This document shows positions 54,585 through 64,000 of a stretch of 64,000 bases of DNA, one piece after another. The notes under the pieces are model-generated. The model was not told where the DNA came from, searched no databases, and saw only the letters and a list, made by a program, of their open reading frames with translations. Source of the stretch: Glandiceps talaboti (taxonomy: Eukaryota > Hemichordata > Enteropneusta > Spengelidae); the NCBI RefSeq assembly GCF_964340395.1, contig NC_135571.1, forward strand, positions 7,827,453 through 7,891,452, read 5' to 3'. Numbering within the stretch: position 1 is the first letter of the stretch; each line of letters starts with the position of its first letter. The position numbers were made by a program, and so were the translations under genes.

Positions 54585-55220
54585 GTATTGAGATTGGTGA
54601 GACTGATCAAAAGGTTTTGTTTCAAGAGGAGGTAACACACAGACATTTCGTGCACAGTGTCTGCTCTGTTGTATTTTGTTACATTTGCATTTGTTTTTAT
54701 CTTACATTGTAACAACTTACAGGGCAGACACTGTGTAAGGGATGTTTATGTGTTGTCTTTATTGTGTCTACAGAGCAGACACTGTGTAAGTGATGTTTGT
54801 GTGTTATCTTTATTGTGTCTACAGAGCAGACACTGTGTAAGGGATGTTTGTGTGTTATCTTTATTGTGTCTACAGAGCAGACACTGTAAAGGGATGTTTG
54901 TGTGTTATCTTTATTGTGTCTACAGAGCAGACACTGTGTAAGTGATGTTTGTGTGTTGTCTTTATTGTGTCTACAGAGTAGACACTGTGTAAGGGATGTT
55001 TGTGTGTTATCTTTATTGTGTCTACAGAGCAGACACTGTGTAAGGGATGTTTGTGTGTTGTCTTTATTGTGTCTACACAGTAGACACTGTGTAAGGGATG
55101 TGTCTGTGTTATCTTTATTGTGTCTACAGAGCAGACACTGTGTAAGTGATGTCTGTGTGTTATCTTTATTGTGTTTATCTCAACATGAAACCTTGTGATC
55201 AGTCTCACTGATCTTAATAC
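54585..55220. mobile_element. MITE-like element with minisatellite core
   Basis: The ends GTATTGAGATTGGTGAGACT and (inverted) GTATTAAGATCAGTGAGACT continue through GATCAMAAGGTTT. Inside, a ~58-bp unit (TCTACAGAGCAGACACTGTG, TAAGGGATGTTTGTGTGTTA) repeats about eight times at 54722-55175. Confidence 0.8.
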
Positions 55221-55266
55221 ATTGTTTAATAGCATTTGCAAGATAGGACGAAATTTCCCATGTTAT

Positions 55267-55424
55267 AGCTAAATTGATGTTGGTTTGGTGTTTTACTCAT
55301 GGACATTATGCATTTTGACTCGACACCGTTATGTAATTGTTTCTTTTGCATTAGAAGTTGTCTGAGGGTGTGTATTAAATGTCATGTCCCAGGAGTAAAA
55401 CACCAAACCTACATCATTTTAGCT
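55267..55424. mobile_element. 158-bp MITE with 32-bp inverted ends
   Basis: AGCTAAATTGATGTTGGTTT and inverted AGCTAAAATGATGTAGGTTT, then GGTGTTTTACTC in both. A related longer copy is at 49611-50000. Confidence 0.85.
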
Positions 55425-55618
55425 GTATTATCAATGCATACAAAGCAACATAAGACAGCGACACACAATAAAATGTTTGTTTTTCCATTTTTATTGTCAG
55501 CAAGATATCGTAGTGATCACTACATAGAATAATACATTAATTATAATCTACAAATAGGACTGAACAATAAACACATACCGAGGCTTTCCTTTATTGGACA
55601 ATTTAGTGATACAACACT

Positions 55619-55953
55619 GGTAATCCAGCCTTTGGTTTACTATGACAGACAGACACAAACTAAATCTATTGTTCTTCAATGTGGTATATTACACAAGTGG
55701 GTGATAGCTGTTCCTCTGTTGTGTGATTCTAATCACCCTGTGATCAAGATAGTGTACACATTGGATGTCCCCAAACAGTACACTGCAAGTTCATGGAACT
55801 CTCAATAAAACTCTGCGGATGCCTCCCTACTGAGACTATAATTAAACCAACATCCATTCAATAGCTTATCACTGCTGTATCAACATGTTGTGACAATAGT
55901 TTTAGTTTGTGTCTATCTTAGAAAATCGAAATCTCAACTACCAGGGTAATATA
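55619..55953. mobile_element. ~335-bp MITE, reference copy of a six-member family
   Basis: The ends pair through AGACACAAACTAAA next to CTATTGT on both sides, with diverged outer ~30 bp (CTGGTAAT... / ...CTACCAG). Relatives: 7250-7663, 23410-23905, 44900-45205, 48450-48555, 63797-64000. No ORF. Confidence 0.8.
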
Positions 55954-56763
55954 TCATTCTTTATAGGAGATAATTTATGTTCATAGCAGTTGTGAGTTAC
56001 TGGTCAGGTGATCTCTAAATTTGAAATTCTAATACCCTTGGCAGTTGAAAAAGCACAGAACTGATATACAGTTGAAAAAGCACAGAATTGATATATATAA
56101 AGAAATGTTTATGCATACATGTTAAAATCAATAAAGCACGAGAAGGCATAATTTTGAGAAGGCATAATGTTACTCTAATTACTGTGGAAGGGGTTCTGAG
56201 ATAGTTACATTATATGGCCATTACTATACACAGGTAGACTGCCCCCTACACCCAATACACATGAAACAAGTATATGGATAGCACCCTCAGTGTTTAAATC
56301 TGGTGAATACAGTCACAGATGGCACTGTCAGAGGTTAGCTATGAGGAGCACAAGGGCCATGGATGGCACATCCAGTGTTTAACTATCATGGAGTACGACC
56401 ATGCCCTCAGTGGTAAGCAAGGGTGAGGAATAGTTGTGAACAGCATCCTCAATGTCCAACTTAGGTGGGGAATAAATATGGACAGTGCCCTCAGTGTCCA
56501 AATTTGGAGAGGAGTACAACTGTACTTTTTATGGTACCCTTTGATGAAAATCCATACGAAGTTACATTTACATAGTATTTTTATCATTACAAAAAAACTT
56601 TCCCCAAAACAAAGTCTCATTTATGTTCTCCCTTCAACTATTATTCCAAAATTGCTGTCAAGTGTTCCAGTATACCAGTTAATAGACGTACTGCGTATCT
56701 CAAGTCACTCTCAGTTCCCTATCTGTACTTGTGTTTAGTAAACTAGTCTAGTTCTGTGTATAT

Positions 56764-56838
56764 CTAGTCTTGGGAGAGTCGAGATCTGTCCACCTTCTGT
56801 GACATGTTAATTTTGTCTCCAAGACTTAGTGCCATACC
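56764..56838 (-). CDS. COPB1: COPB1 exon K and stop
   Basis: [24 protein letters not shown], stop TAG. Human ends [19 protein letters not shown], so the tail is five residues longer here. Confidence 0.94.
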   Translation of the reverse strand, partial: GMALSLGDKINMSQKVDRSRLSQD

Positions 56839-59800
56839 CTGCAAAACAAAACATTATATACATGAATCTATAAATTATACTTTATGACTATGTCTACACT
56901 CTACAAACAGATTCATCGTTACTTGGTGGTTCTGTTAAATTATAATTTTTCATCATTCTCACAGCCATAAAAACCTCTTGGCTATGTCTATATGTGCTTC
57001 AAATGTTTATGGCATTTCCCTTTACTACAACCCATAACACCAAAGTAAAGTGTTTTCTGTATGTACCGCAATCGTTTATAGCATCCATATCAAGTGTAAA
57101 AGTATACTGTTTCATTTGCTATTTGACTACATTAGAAAGGCCACATGCTAGGCTTGTAAATAAACCAATTGAAACAGTATACTTTCAAACTTGATATGAA
57201 TGCAATAAAAAAGTATAGTGCATAGAGAAAGTGCTTTACTTCAGTGTTACTGGTTGTAAATGAAGTCAACTATTATGACCATCTTATCACTGGAACTTTG
57301 TAAATGTCTAGTTTTTCATGAAATATTGATCCACTTCAACAAACTGTCACTTTACTTTCTTAATCATGTACAATCTCACGAGTGCTACCAGACAAACCTT
57401 ACTCACAATGTCTAAATGATTTTACAGCAATGCACTCTCTAAATACTTGGAAAGTAACTACAGTCAACCTCACCTGTGATTTAGCTCTGATACGGATGTG
57501 ACCAACCACTGGTGATTCTGGTGCCGAGTCGTATGGTTTTTCAATGCTGAGATTGGCTAGGGCATCCTCTCCAAATATGGACTTAGCATACAGATTTGCT
57601 GCCATGAAACCACATTCTCCTGACAATGCCTGAAATCAACCAATCAAAATATCACTTATAATAAATAACTTCATATATCAGAGTCAGTTATTCTGATTGG
57701 TTACTGAAAGCAGCCAATCAAACTGTCACTTACAATCAATAACTTCTTCATATGTTACACTCGGTTATTCTGATTGGTTACTGAAAGCAGCCAATCAAAT
57801 ATCACTTACAATCAAAATTTTCTATGTCAGAGTCAGTAACTGTTATTGGTGACTGAATGAACCAATCAAGTATCACTTACAATCAAAACCTTTATGTGTC
57901 AGAGTCAGTTATTCTGATTGGTGACTGAATCAACCAACTAAAATTTCATATGCGAGGGGCATTTATTCTCATTGGGGCCCTATCAGATACAACTTACATT
58001 CAAAATAATTTTGTACTTTTGTAAGTTAACATTTGGATTAACAGCTAGTTACATAATTTATTAGTTACTCCAAACTTAACAGTAAAAGTGATTCAAGATA
58101 ATTTATTCATTTTGGTGCAAAAGTCATTTCAGTGGAGTGAGCTAAAATAAGTTTTGAGTATAAAATACCTACATTCGATGAACAAATACTTAGTAACATA
58201 CAGTGACGTTATGCTTACCTTTTCTGGTGTGAGACATTTCATGTTGGTAGATTTTATTAAATGCTTCAAGTATGCATTGAGATTGTTGATGTTTGTATTA
58301 ACTGTCACCTGTTGACATAACAAAATATTAAACATACCGTCAATATCAGTTACGATTCTTCCCTCTTGTTCCGAGTAAGAATCAACTTATTTTGTGGACA
58401 TTTTGACAGGTTATATGGGCATGTAAATGAATTCCAAACTTCTGAGAAATATTGGGGACTATTGTTTTTACACAGACCCTGACTTCCTGGCAGTGAAATC
58501 TCTTTGCCCTACTTAATCAAACTTACTGTGGACACTTACTGATATGTAAGAAACAGAATGTTTGAAGAATTTTGAAGAAATCAAGCTCTCTGCATTCTGG
58601 TATATGAGTTTAGAAACTTGAACAGGGTCTCTGTGCATTCAATTTCTCAAGTTATGGTCAAAATTGTTATTTTTTATGACAAATATGGCTGCAGTTTGGT
58701 CATACTAGTCATGGTGGTAACATGTACATGTACTCTATAGTGTTTGACATTTGTGCCAAGTTTGATTGAAATCGAGTAGCAGGGATTTAGAGAGAGGACC
58801 GTCCACAGACAAACACACAGACAGGGACAGACTCACTGACGGATACTGGTCATTCCTACAGCCCCCTCCAGCCTGTGACTGTAGGGGACTAATAATATAC
58901 ATACCTTGTTTTCCCATTCAAATTCTGCCCACATTTGTCTAAATTCACTGTCTGTGCATGTGGCTGGTACTATGTAGTCCATGATGTCAATGTGAATATC
59001 ATTCAAAACCACAACATTACGATCATTTGCAGCACCAGATACGTCATACACTGTGTGGAGAAAAGACAAATCATTTAACAAACATGAGGGCTAACATTTG
59101 CAGCACCAGATGCATCACAGATTTTTTAACAGACATATGCCTATTATTTGCAGCACCAGATACATCATACACTGGACAACAGACATCATTTAACAAACTT
59201 ACTGCTAAAGTTGAAGTACCAGATACATCATATAGATATGCCGAGTGGAGAAAAGACTTGACATTTATCAAATATATGCTCAGTATTTGCAGTGCCAGAT
59301 ACATCATATATTCAGTGGAGAAAAGACTTACATCACTTAAACAAACACGGAATGATCACTTGCAGACTGACTCATTTGGATAAGCTAATTACACATTGAC
59401 AAATAAACATTTTGAAATTTCATACCAACATGGTATTTTCACAAAGTATTAGACAAGACAATCCAGTGGCAATAATGTCTTCTTAGTACACATTTTGTTA
59501 CAAAATACACATACTCACCAATATTTCCAAAAATAATACCATTTTCTGTAGACGCTACTTTGACGTTTGCTTTGATGTTGCAGAAATCATGGGGCGCCAT
59601 GGTAACAGGTTGTGGTTTTTCTACAAGTTTCAAATCACCTAGGTAACAGAAAAACAGTGATACTAATGAAATGACCAACAAAATTCTCTTGACAAATCTT
59701 GACAATCGAGTAACAAATTACTAATTGCTTGCAAGACAATTCCAGTAATAAAACATGTACTGATCTAGTTTGAAATCAAATACCAGAAAATTTCAAAATG

Positions 59801-62800
59801 TTTCTATTTTACTCGCAAGTTCTAATGTATCATTCTATTCTGTAAGGTGTCACTGATTTTGTAAGGCTGTGCCAACATTTGAGCTTGCATGAACTTTTGC
59901 TTTGAGCAAATACATCACAAGTCTTGCACTGTGCTACCCACACACTGTTTCAAGTTTTAAGTACATTTCTGTAAAGTACGTCTGTTTTCGGTTAGGGTGC
60001 CCTCAACCAATAAACCTGTATGAACTTTTGTTTATATCTTACCTAATGTTGCAAGTTCTAAAGTACAATTTTGTAAAGTATCGCTAGTTTGGTTTACAAC
60101 TAAGACATCAAGTACAATATCATACTGGTTAACATGGACATAGGCCTCGGAATACACTGGGTCTGAGAAACCAGTCAGCTGTGTTACCTAGACAACAAAC
60201 AACAAACAGATGAACGATAATGTATTATGTACACTAGAAGAAGATTAGTGAAACACTTCCACAGCAATAATCCAGTGATCTCCTCGGATAAAGTAACATC
60301 ATTGCTAAGCCTCCATTTGATAAATTGAAAATAATACTCAAAAGCAAACATGAAAGACTTGTCGTTGAGGGCGCTCTTTTAATAACTCCCCACAAGTGAT
60401 TAAAAGATTGCAGACAGCAACAATTCTTTCATACTCTGCTGAGGGACAAGGTGAAAGTAACGTACCTTGTTAAGTTTTGAGGCAGATATATCTGCTGCTT
60501 CTTTTTTCTGTGTTTGTCCCATGGCAAGAGATAAACTTAACGCCAACTGGTCCTGAAATATAGCAACGAAGAAATGTTAGATGTTTTTGTAAGGTATCAC
60601 TGGTTGGTTAGGGTGCCCTCAACCGGTAAACCTACATGAACTTTTGTTTATCAACATGAATTACAAAGGCTGATTCAATTTAGTATACCAGATCAAACTT
60701 ACATCTGCACTGGTCCTAATCAGAATCACAAATTCCATAGTTACAGCTGACTACTAGGTGGCACTATGATCCGCTGATTGTAGATGTTCGAGACTCCCTA
60801 GGTCAACTTTACTTTTATCCTGTACAAATTTGAAAGGCTTTTTTCCTTACCTCTTGACCCCCTAGGTCAGCTTTATTTATTAACTGTGCAAAGTTGATTG
60901 GATCATCCGCCTGGATAGTTAAACCTTTCTTTTGGAACAACTGGAAATAAAATTAAATAAAAACTAAATATTAGCATAATTACAAACTGATGTAAGTGTC
61001 CATAGTATTGTAAAAATTTTATAATTTAAACAAATCAACATATTTTCATAGAAAGTAAAATTGAAATGCAAATTTTGAGCAAATGTGCTCAGTTTGACCC
61101 TGTTGACCAACACAAGTTTTCCTCGAGTACTCCAGTTTCCTTCTGATTTACAACCCATAATACCAAAGTAAAGCATTTTCTGTATGTACCACAGCTGTTT
61201 ATAGCATCCATATCAAGTGTAAAAGTATACTGTTTCATTTGCTAATTGACCACATCAGAAAGGCCACATGCTAGGCTTGTAAATAAACCAATTGAAACAG
61301 TATACTTTTACACCTGATATGAATGCTATAAACGAGAGTAGCACATAGAGAAAGTGCTTTACTTCAGTGTTACTGGTTGTAACATTTGGGCACTTGAGCA
61401 CTGCACTAGTGGTGATCATATTTGAATTTCTCATTTTAATTTGGATTATCAGTGTACATATTATTACCAACCCTATCCCAGTTTCTTCTCAACATCATAT
61501 TTATCACAGACAAGTCACAAATACTCCAACAATTCCATACAAATATTGGAGAGTACAAATTTCAAACTAACATACCTTTTGAGTTTCTCTTTCTTCATTG
61601 TGTTTGGCTTGTAACATCGCTTGTAGTGACTCACGACATGCTTCGTTGAAAATCTGTATCATTAACGGTGATCGTTCCGACAAAACTCGTAAACACAACG
61701 AGATACAGTCCAGATCATCGTCATTTATATTCTGTAGAATACAACGAGTTTCCGTTAAGACTTTGTGAAAAACTCCGTTTGAGAAGTACGAACTTTACAG
61801 ACACACTCTACACGTTTTACTAACGAAACAATGCGTGGGTAGTGGGTATATAATGATAGTTGAAAGATCTGGACTGTTGATGTTAAGCAATCACGAATGA
61901 TAAGCGGAAAGCAGCGCAAAAATGCATAATTTCAAATTAAATAATTTTAAAATAATAGGGTTTTAACATTTGTAGATCTGGTGAAGATTGCAAAGCTGGT
62001 CTATACTGACTGTGAGCAGTGGTTGGTATGAAACCATCCTGCAACCCTAGAGTATGGTTAACAGGGTGGGGGTGGGGGTGGGGGTGGGGATGTGGTTGGG
62101 ATGTGGATGAGGAGGAATGGACACCCTGCTGTACATGCAAACATAATTTGAAACTGTGTTTCATGCATAGTGCTGGTGATAGCAAACTAGCAATACTACC
62201 ATAACATCAGACCCTGTTCACACTGTCACGTACAAACTGTGTACCAATGAGGTTAGAAAAGTAAGCGGCAGGACAACTTGATGTACGTGTAAATGTAACT
62301 TGAAACTTTGGTTCATATATTATCAATTGCTGCTATGAAACTAGTAATACTATTGTCACAGACCCTGTTCACACTGCCCAGTGGAACCATTCTACTTACT
62401 CTCATAAGGCTAAGCAGGGGGCAAATTCTTGTACATGTAAACACAACTTGTAACTTAAGCAACACATTGTCAAGTTACTGACAACAAGCCAGACATACCC
62501 TCATAACATTAGACCCTGTTCACACTGCCCTCTAGAACTTTCTACTCTCCAAAGTAAGGACAAAAGGCAGGATGTCTTCATGTACATGTGAACGCAACTT
62601 GTGACTTAGTCCAGATCTTGTACACCTGTTGGGAAGCTAAATAGCAAACCTTTTTTGTAATTATACAAAGGGTAATCTTGGTGATTAATGTTGACATACC
62701 TTTTTAGCAAGGCCTGATCTTCCTAAGTGTAGAATAGACGCCATGATGTACATAGCCTCAGCCACAAATGACTGAAAATGAAAAACAAAATTAAAAGGTA

Positions 62801-63528
62801 AATACAAGATTTATTAACTACTTACTAAAGTATTACATGAATCATCATGGAAAGGTATGGGACATGTGGGAAGCAAAATATGGCAGAACGCTACTGCAGA
62901 AAATAACAGTATTTTGGTAAACTTTGGGTTCTGGAGTCACTTGAAACTTGTTGCTTATTCATTGTTCAGTGGAGGCCATTGCATCATGGGAGTCATCAGA
63001 CATGCATTTGAAATAGCACTGTTAGCACAACAGTGCCTCATGAAATTTCTAAGGTAACCCTAACTTGGTAGTACCTACACCTGGTCAAATTTCTAAGGTT
63101 ACCCAAAGGTGGTAGTACATACACCTGGATAACTTTCCAAGGGAACCCTAACTTGGTAGTACACCTGGTCAAATTTCTAAGGTAACCCAAAGTTCATTGT
63201 ACATACACCTGGTTAAATTTCTAAGGTAACCCTAACTTGGTAGTACATACACCTGGTTAAATTTCTAAGGTAACCCTAACTTGGTAGTACATACACCTGG
63301 TTAAATTTCTAAGGTAACCCTAACTTGGTAGAATATACACCTGGTTAAATTTCTAAGGTAACCCTAACTTGGTAGTACATACATATTAACTGCATTACAT
63401 GACTTACATTTTGTTTTTTCTTATCTGGTATAATCTGTACGTATCTAAGAGCTAACTTGGTCAGTGTTGTAGCTAGAGACGCACCAACAAAGAAATCACC
63501 ATCTAACAAATAACCTCGTAGTGGTGGC
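56764..63528 (-). CDS. COPB1: COPB1, coatomer subunit beta, C-terminal 11 exons, partial
   Basis: Exons, 5' to 3': 63408-63528, 62700-62771, 61576-61731, 60851-60940, 60466-60552, 60043-60187, 59519-59638, 58905-59050, 58219-58308, 57474-57629, 56764-56838. They give 418 residues, matching human from about residue 535 to the end (953). COPB1 is a subunit of the F-COP subcomplex of COPI, which coats Golgi-derived retrograde vesicles. Seen: [20 protein letters not shown] at the start, [35 protein letters not shown] (appendage), [65 protein letters not shown]. All junctions are GT-AG and in phase. The C-terminus differs from human, ending [10 protein letters not shown]. Upstream exons lie beyond 64000. 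Confidence 0.97.
57025..57260. mobile_element. ~235-bp palindromic MITE, copy 1
   Basis: Ends TACAACCCATAACACCAAAG / inverted TTTACAACCAGTAACACTGA. The inner arms AAAGTATACTGTTTCA and TGAAACAGTATACTTT also pair, so the whole element can fold. Copy 2 is at 61147-61382. Confidence 0.88.
57474..57629 (-). CDS. COPB1: COPB1 exon J
   Basis: [52 protein letters not shown]. The acceptor tract is the first unit of a five-unit tandem array. Confidence 0.97.
57630..57990. repeat. Five ~74-bp units abutting the exon J acceptor
   Basis: Unit starts at about 57630, 57705, 57782, 57854 and 57925, each TGAAAGCAGCCAATCAAA-like with TCTGATTGGTTAC at the other side. On the minus strand each unit ends in a TTTCAG- or TTCAG-type acceptor. 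CCAAT boxes occur in both orientations. Confidence 0.85.
58219..58308 (-). CDS. COPB1: COPB1 exon I
   Basis: [30 protein letters not shown]. Confidence 0.97.
58309..58904. other. COPB1 intron H-I
   Basis: No repeat or RNA recognised; ordinary AT-rich intron. Confidence 0.5.
58905..59050 (-). CDS. COPB1: COPB1 exon H
   Basis: [48 protein letters not shown]. Its first ~25 bases (VYDVSGAAN) recur four times in the intron upstream. Confidence 0.97.
59027..59312. repeat. Tandem copies of the COPB1 exon H acceptor junction
   Basis: GCAGCACCAGATACGTCATA (minus strand, VYDVSGAA) at the real exon recurs near 59099, 59150, 59210 and 59289, spaced about 50-80 bp. The 59150 copy keeps CCAG|TGTATGATG as an acceptor. 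Flanking TGTGGAGAAAAGAC intron words repeat as well. Confidence 0.88.
59519..59638 (-). CDS. COPB1: COPB1 exon G
   Basis: [39 protein letters not shown]. Almost identical to human. Confidence 0.97.
59800..60035. repeat. Diverged copies of the COPB1 exon F donor junction
   Basis: GCAAGTTCTAAAGTACAATT of exon F recurs, worn, at about 59813-59860 and 59945-59985 with the intron words CATGAACTTTTG. A further flank copy (GGTTAGGGTGCCCTCAACC) is at about 60608-60626. Confidence 0.7.
60043..60187 (-). CDS. COPB1: COPB1 exon F
   Basis: [48 protein letters not shown]; start of the appendage domain. Diverged copies of its 3' end lie downstream in the intron. Confidence 0.96.
60466..60552 (-). CDS. 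COPB1: COPB1 exon E
   Basis: [29 protein letters not shown]; human [21 protein letters not shown]. Confidence 0.95.
60751..60765 (+). promoter_or_regulatory. CTCF-like motif in a COPB1 intron
   Basis: CTACTAGGTGGCACT fits CCASYAGRKGGCRSY with one mismatch. Single site. Confidence 0.35.
60851..60940 (-). CDS. COPB1: COPB1 exon D
   Basis: [30 protein letters not shown]. About 40 bases at its 3' end have a diverged copy at 60792-60830 in the following intron. Confidence 0.94.
61147..61382. mobile_element. ~235-bp palindromic MITE, copy 2
   Basis: Near-identical layout to 57025-57260, in the intron between COPB1 exons C and D. Both copies have the same orientation. Confidence 0.88.
61576..61731 (-). 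CDS. COPB1: COPB1 exon C
   Basis: [52 protein letters not shown]; trunk domain, with human ISLCLKVLSECSPLM as the counterpart. Confidence 0.95.
61732..62699. other. COPB1 intron B-C
   Basis: About 62160-62530 contains three loose copies of a unit with ACAGACCCTGTTCACACTGC and TGTACATGTAAACGCAACTT. A short GGGGGT run lies at 62065-62090. Confidence 0.55.
62700..62771 (-). CDS. COPB1: COPB1 exon B
   Basis: [24 protein letters not shown]; human SFVAEAMLLMATILHLGKSSL. Confidence 0.96.
63040..63385. repeat. ~45-bp minisatellite between COPB1 exons A and B
   Basis: AATTTCTAAGGTAACCCTAA and CTTGGTAGTACATACACCTG repeat about seven times. The array stops about 20 bp short of the exon A donor. Confidence 0.92.
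63408..63528 (-). CDS. COPB1: COPB1 exon A (first in window)
   Basis: [40 protein letters not shown]. One leading base completes a codon from an exon outside the window. Confidence 0.96.
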
Positions 63529-63796
63529 CTACAGAAAGACAAAAGTGCAATATGAATTAAAATTTAGTGACACACGGTTGAAACAGTGTTTAATACACAC
63601 AAATGTCAAGGTATAAAAGAGAGATATTGTCACTGACTGAACTAAAGCATGAGACAAAAAGAGAGATGAGACATACACAAACACATGTAGTTACTAAACA
63701 TCATACAATCACAAAATGACAGAAGACATACACATAAACTGATGACAAACACCACGCACATTTACACATACATGTACAAGTCTAACTGACATACAA

Positions 63797-64000
63797 CTCC
63801 GGTAATCAAGGCTTCAATACTAAGATAGATACAAACTAAATCTATTGTTCTTCAAAGTGGTAGATTACACAAGTGGGTGATACTGGTTTCTCTGTTGTGT
63901 GATTCTAATCACCCAGTGATCAACGTAGTGTAAACATTGGAAGTCTCTAAACAGCACACTGCAAGTTTATGGCACTAGCTTTCAGAGAGCTACCCTACTG
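63797..64000. mobile_element. MITE, 55619 family, cut by window end
   Basis: Starts GGTAATCAAGGCTTCAATAC and contains ACACAAGTGGGTGATACTGG and GTGTAAACATTGGAAGTC. The right end is outside the window. Confidence 0.75.

Larger units (their letters stand above)
54388..56763. other. Tail-to-tail interval PYROXD1-COPB1
   Basis: Holds three inverted-repeat elements (54585-55220, 55267-55424, 55619-55953). 56290-56520 has a degraded GTGCCCTCAGTGTCCAA-like repeat. The 3' UTR of COPB1 must begin at 56763 and run downward. Confidence 0.7.

Overview
This is a nuclear window from an invertebrate animal. It is AT-rich, with long introns, GT-AG splicing, dense microsatellites and many short inverted-repeat (MITE-like) DNA transposons. 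The four protein-coding genes match vertebrate proteins closely. The phylum cannot be fixed from this sequence alone; a slowly evolving marine bilaterian fits, and that is a guess.

Layout: (1) 35-29296, minus: first four coding exons of ARID2 (PBAF chromatin-remodelling subunit). Exons 1-3 lie at 28.2-29.3 kb. Exon 4 lies at the window edge across a 28.06-kb intron filled with microsatellites, minisatellites and MITEs. (2) 29297-32135: intergenic interval between ARID2 and a divergently transcribed lipase gene. (3) 32136-40303, plus: complete eight-exon lysosomal acid lipase gene (LIPA family, 411 aa) with two TFEB/MITF-type sites just upstream. (4) 40304-45754: repeat-rich intergenic DNA. 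(5) 45755-54387, plus: PYROXD1, 13 coding exons, about 494 aa, with a local reading-frame anomaly in exon 9. (6) 54388-56763: tail-to-tail interval. (7) 56764-63528, minus: last 11 coding exons of COPB1 (coatomer beta), continuing beyond the window.

The genes do not form one pathway. They are chromatin, lysosome, redox and vesicle-coat housekeeping genes.

The most unusual signal is shared by all four genes. Short stretches at exon edges, usually with the splice site itself, are tandemly duplicated into the adjacent intron. I count eight clear or probable cases plus one array abutting an acceptor, among 36 exons: ARID2 exon 4; LIPA exons 3 and 5; PYROXD1 exons 2 and 5; and four COPB1 exons. 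Some copies keep intact GT or AG sites. In LIPA a 370-bp MITE later landed in one copy, which orders the events. Other notable items are a 24-bp intronic minisatellite in LIPA that stays open in frame with exon 6, MITEs whose interiors are minisatellites, three MITEs with TAG...CTA ends and 9-bp target duplications, and three spaced CTCF-like motifs in the last PYROXD1 intron. All alignments and mismatch counts were made by eye.
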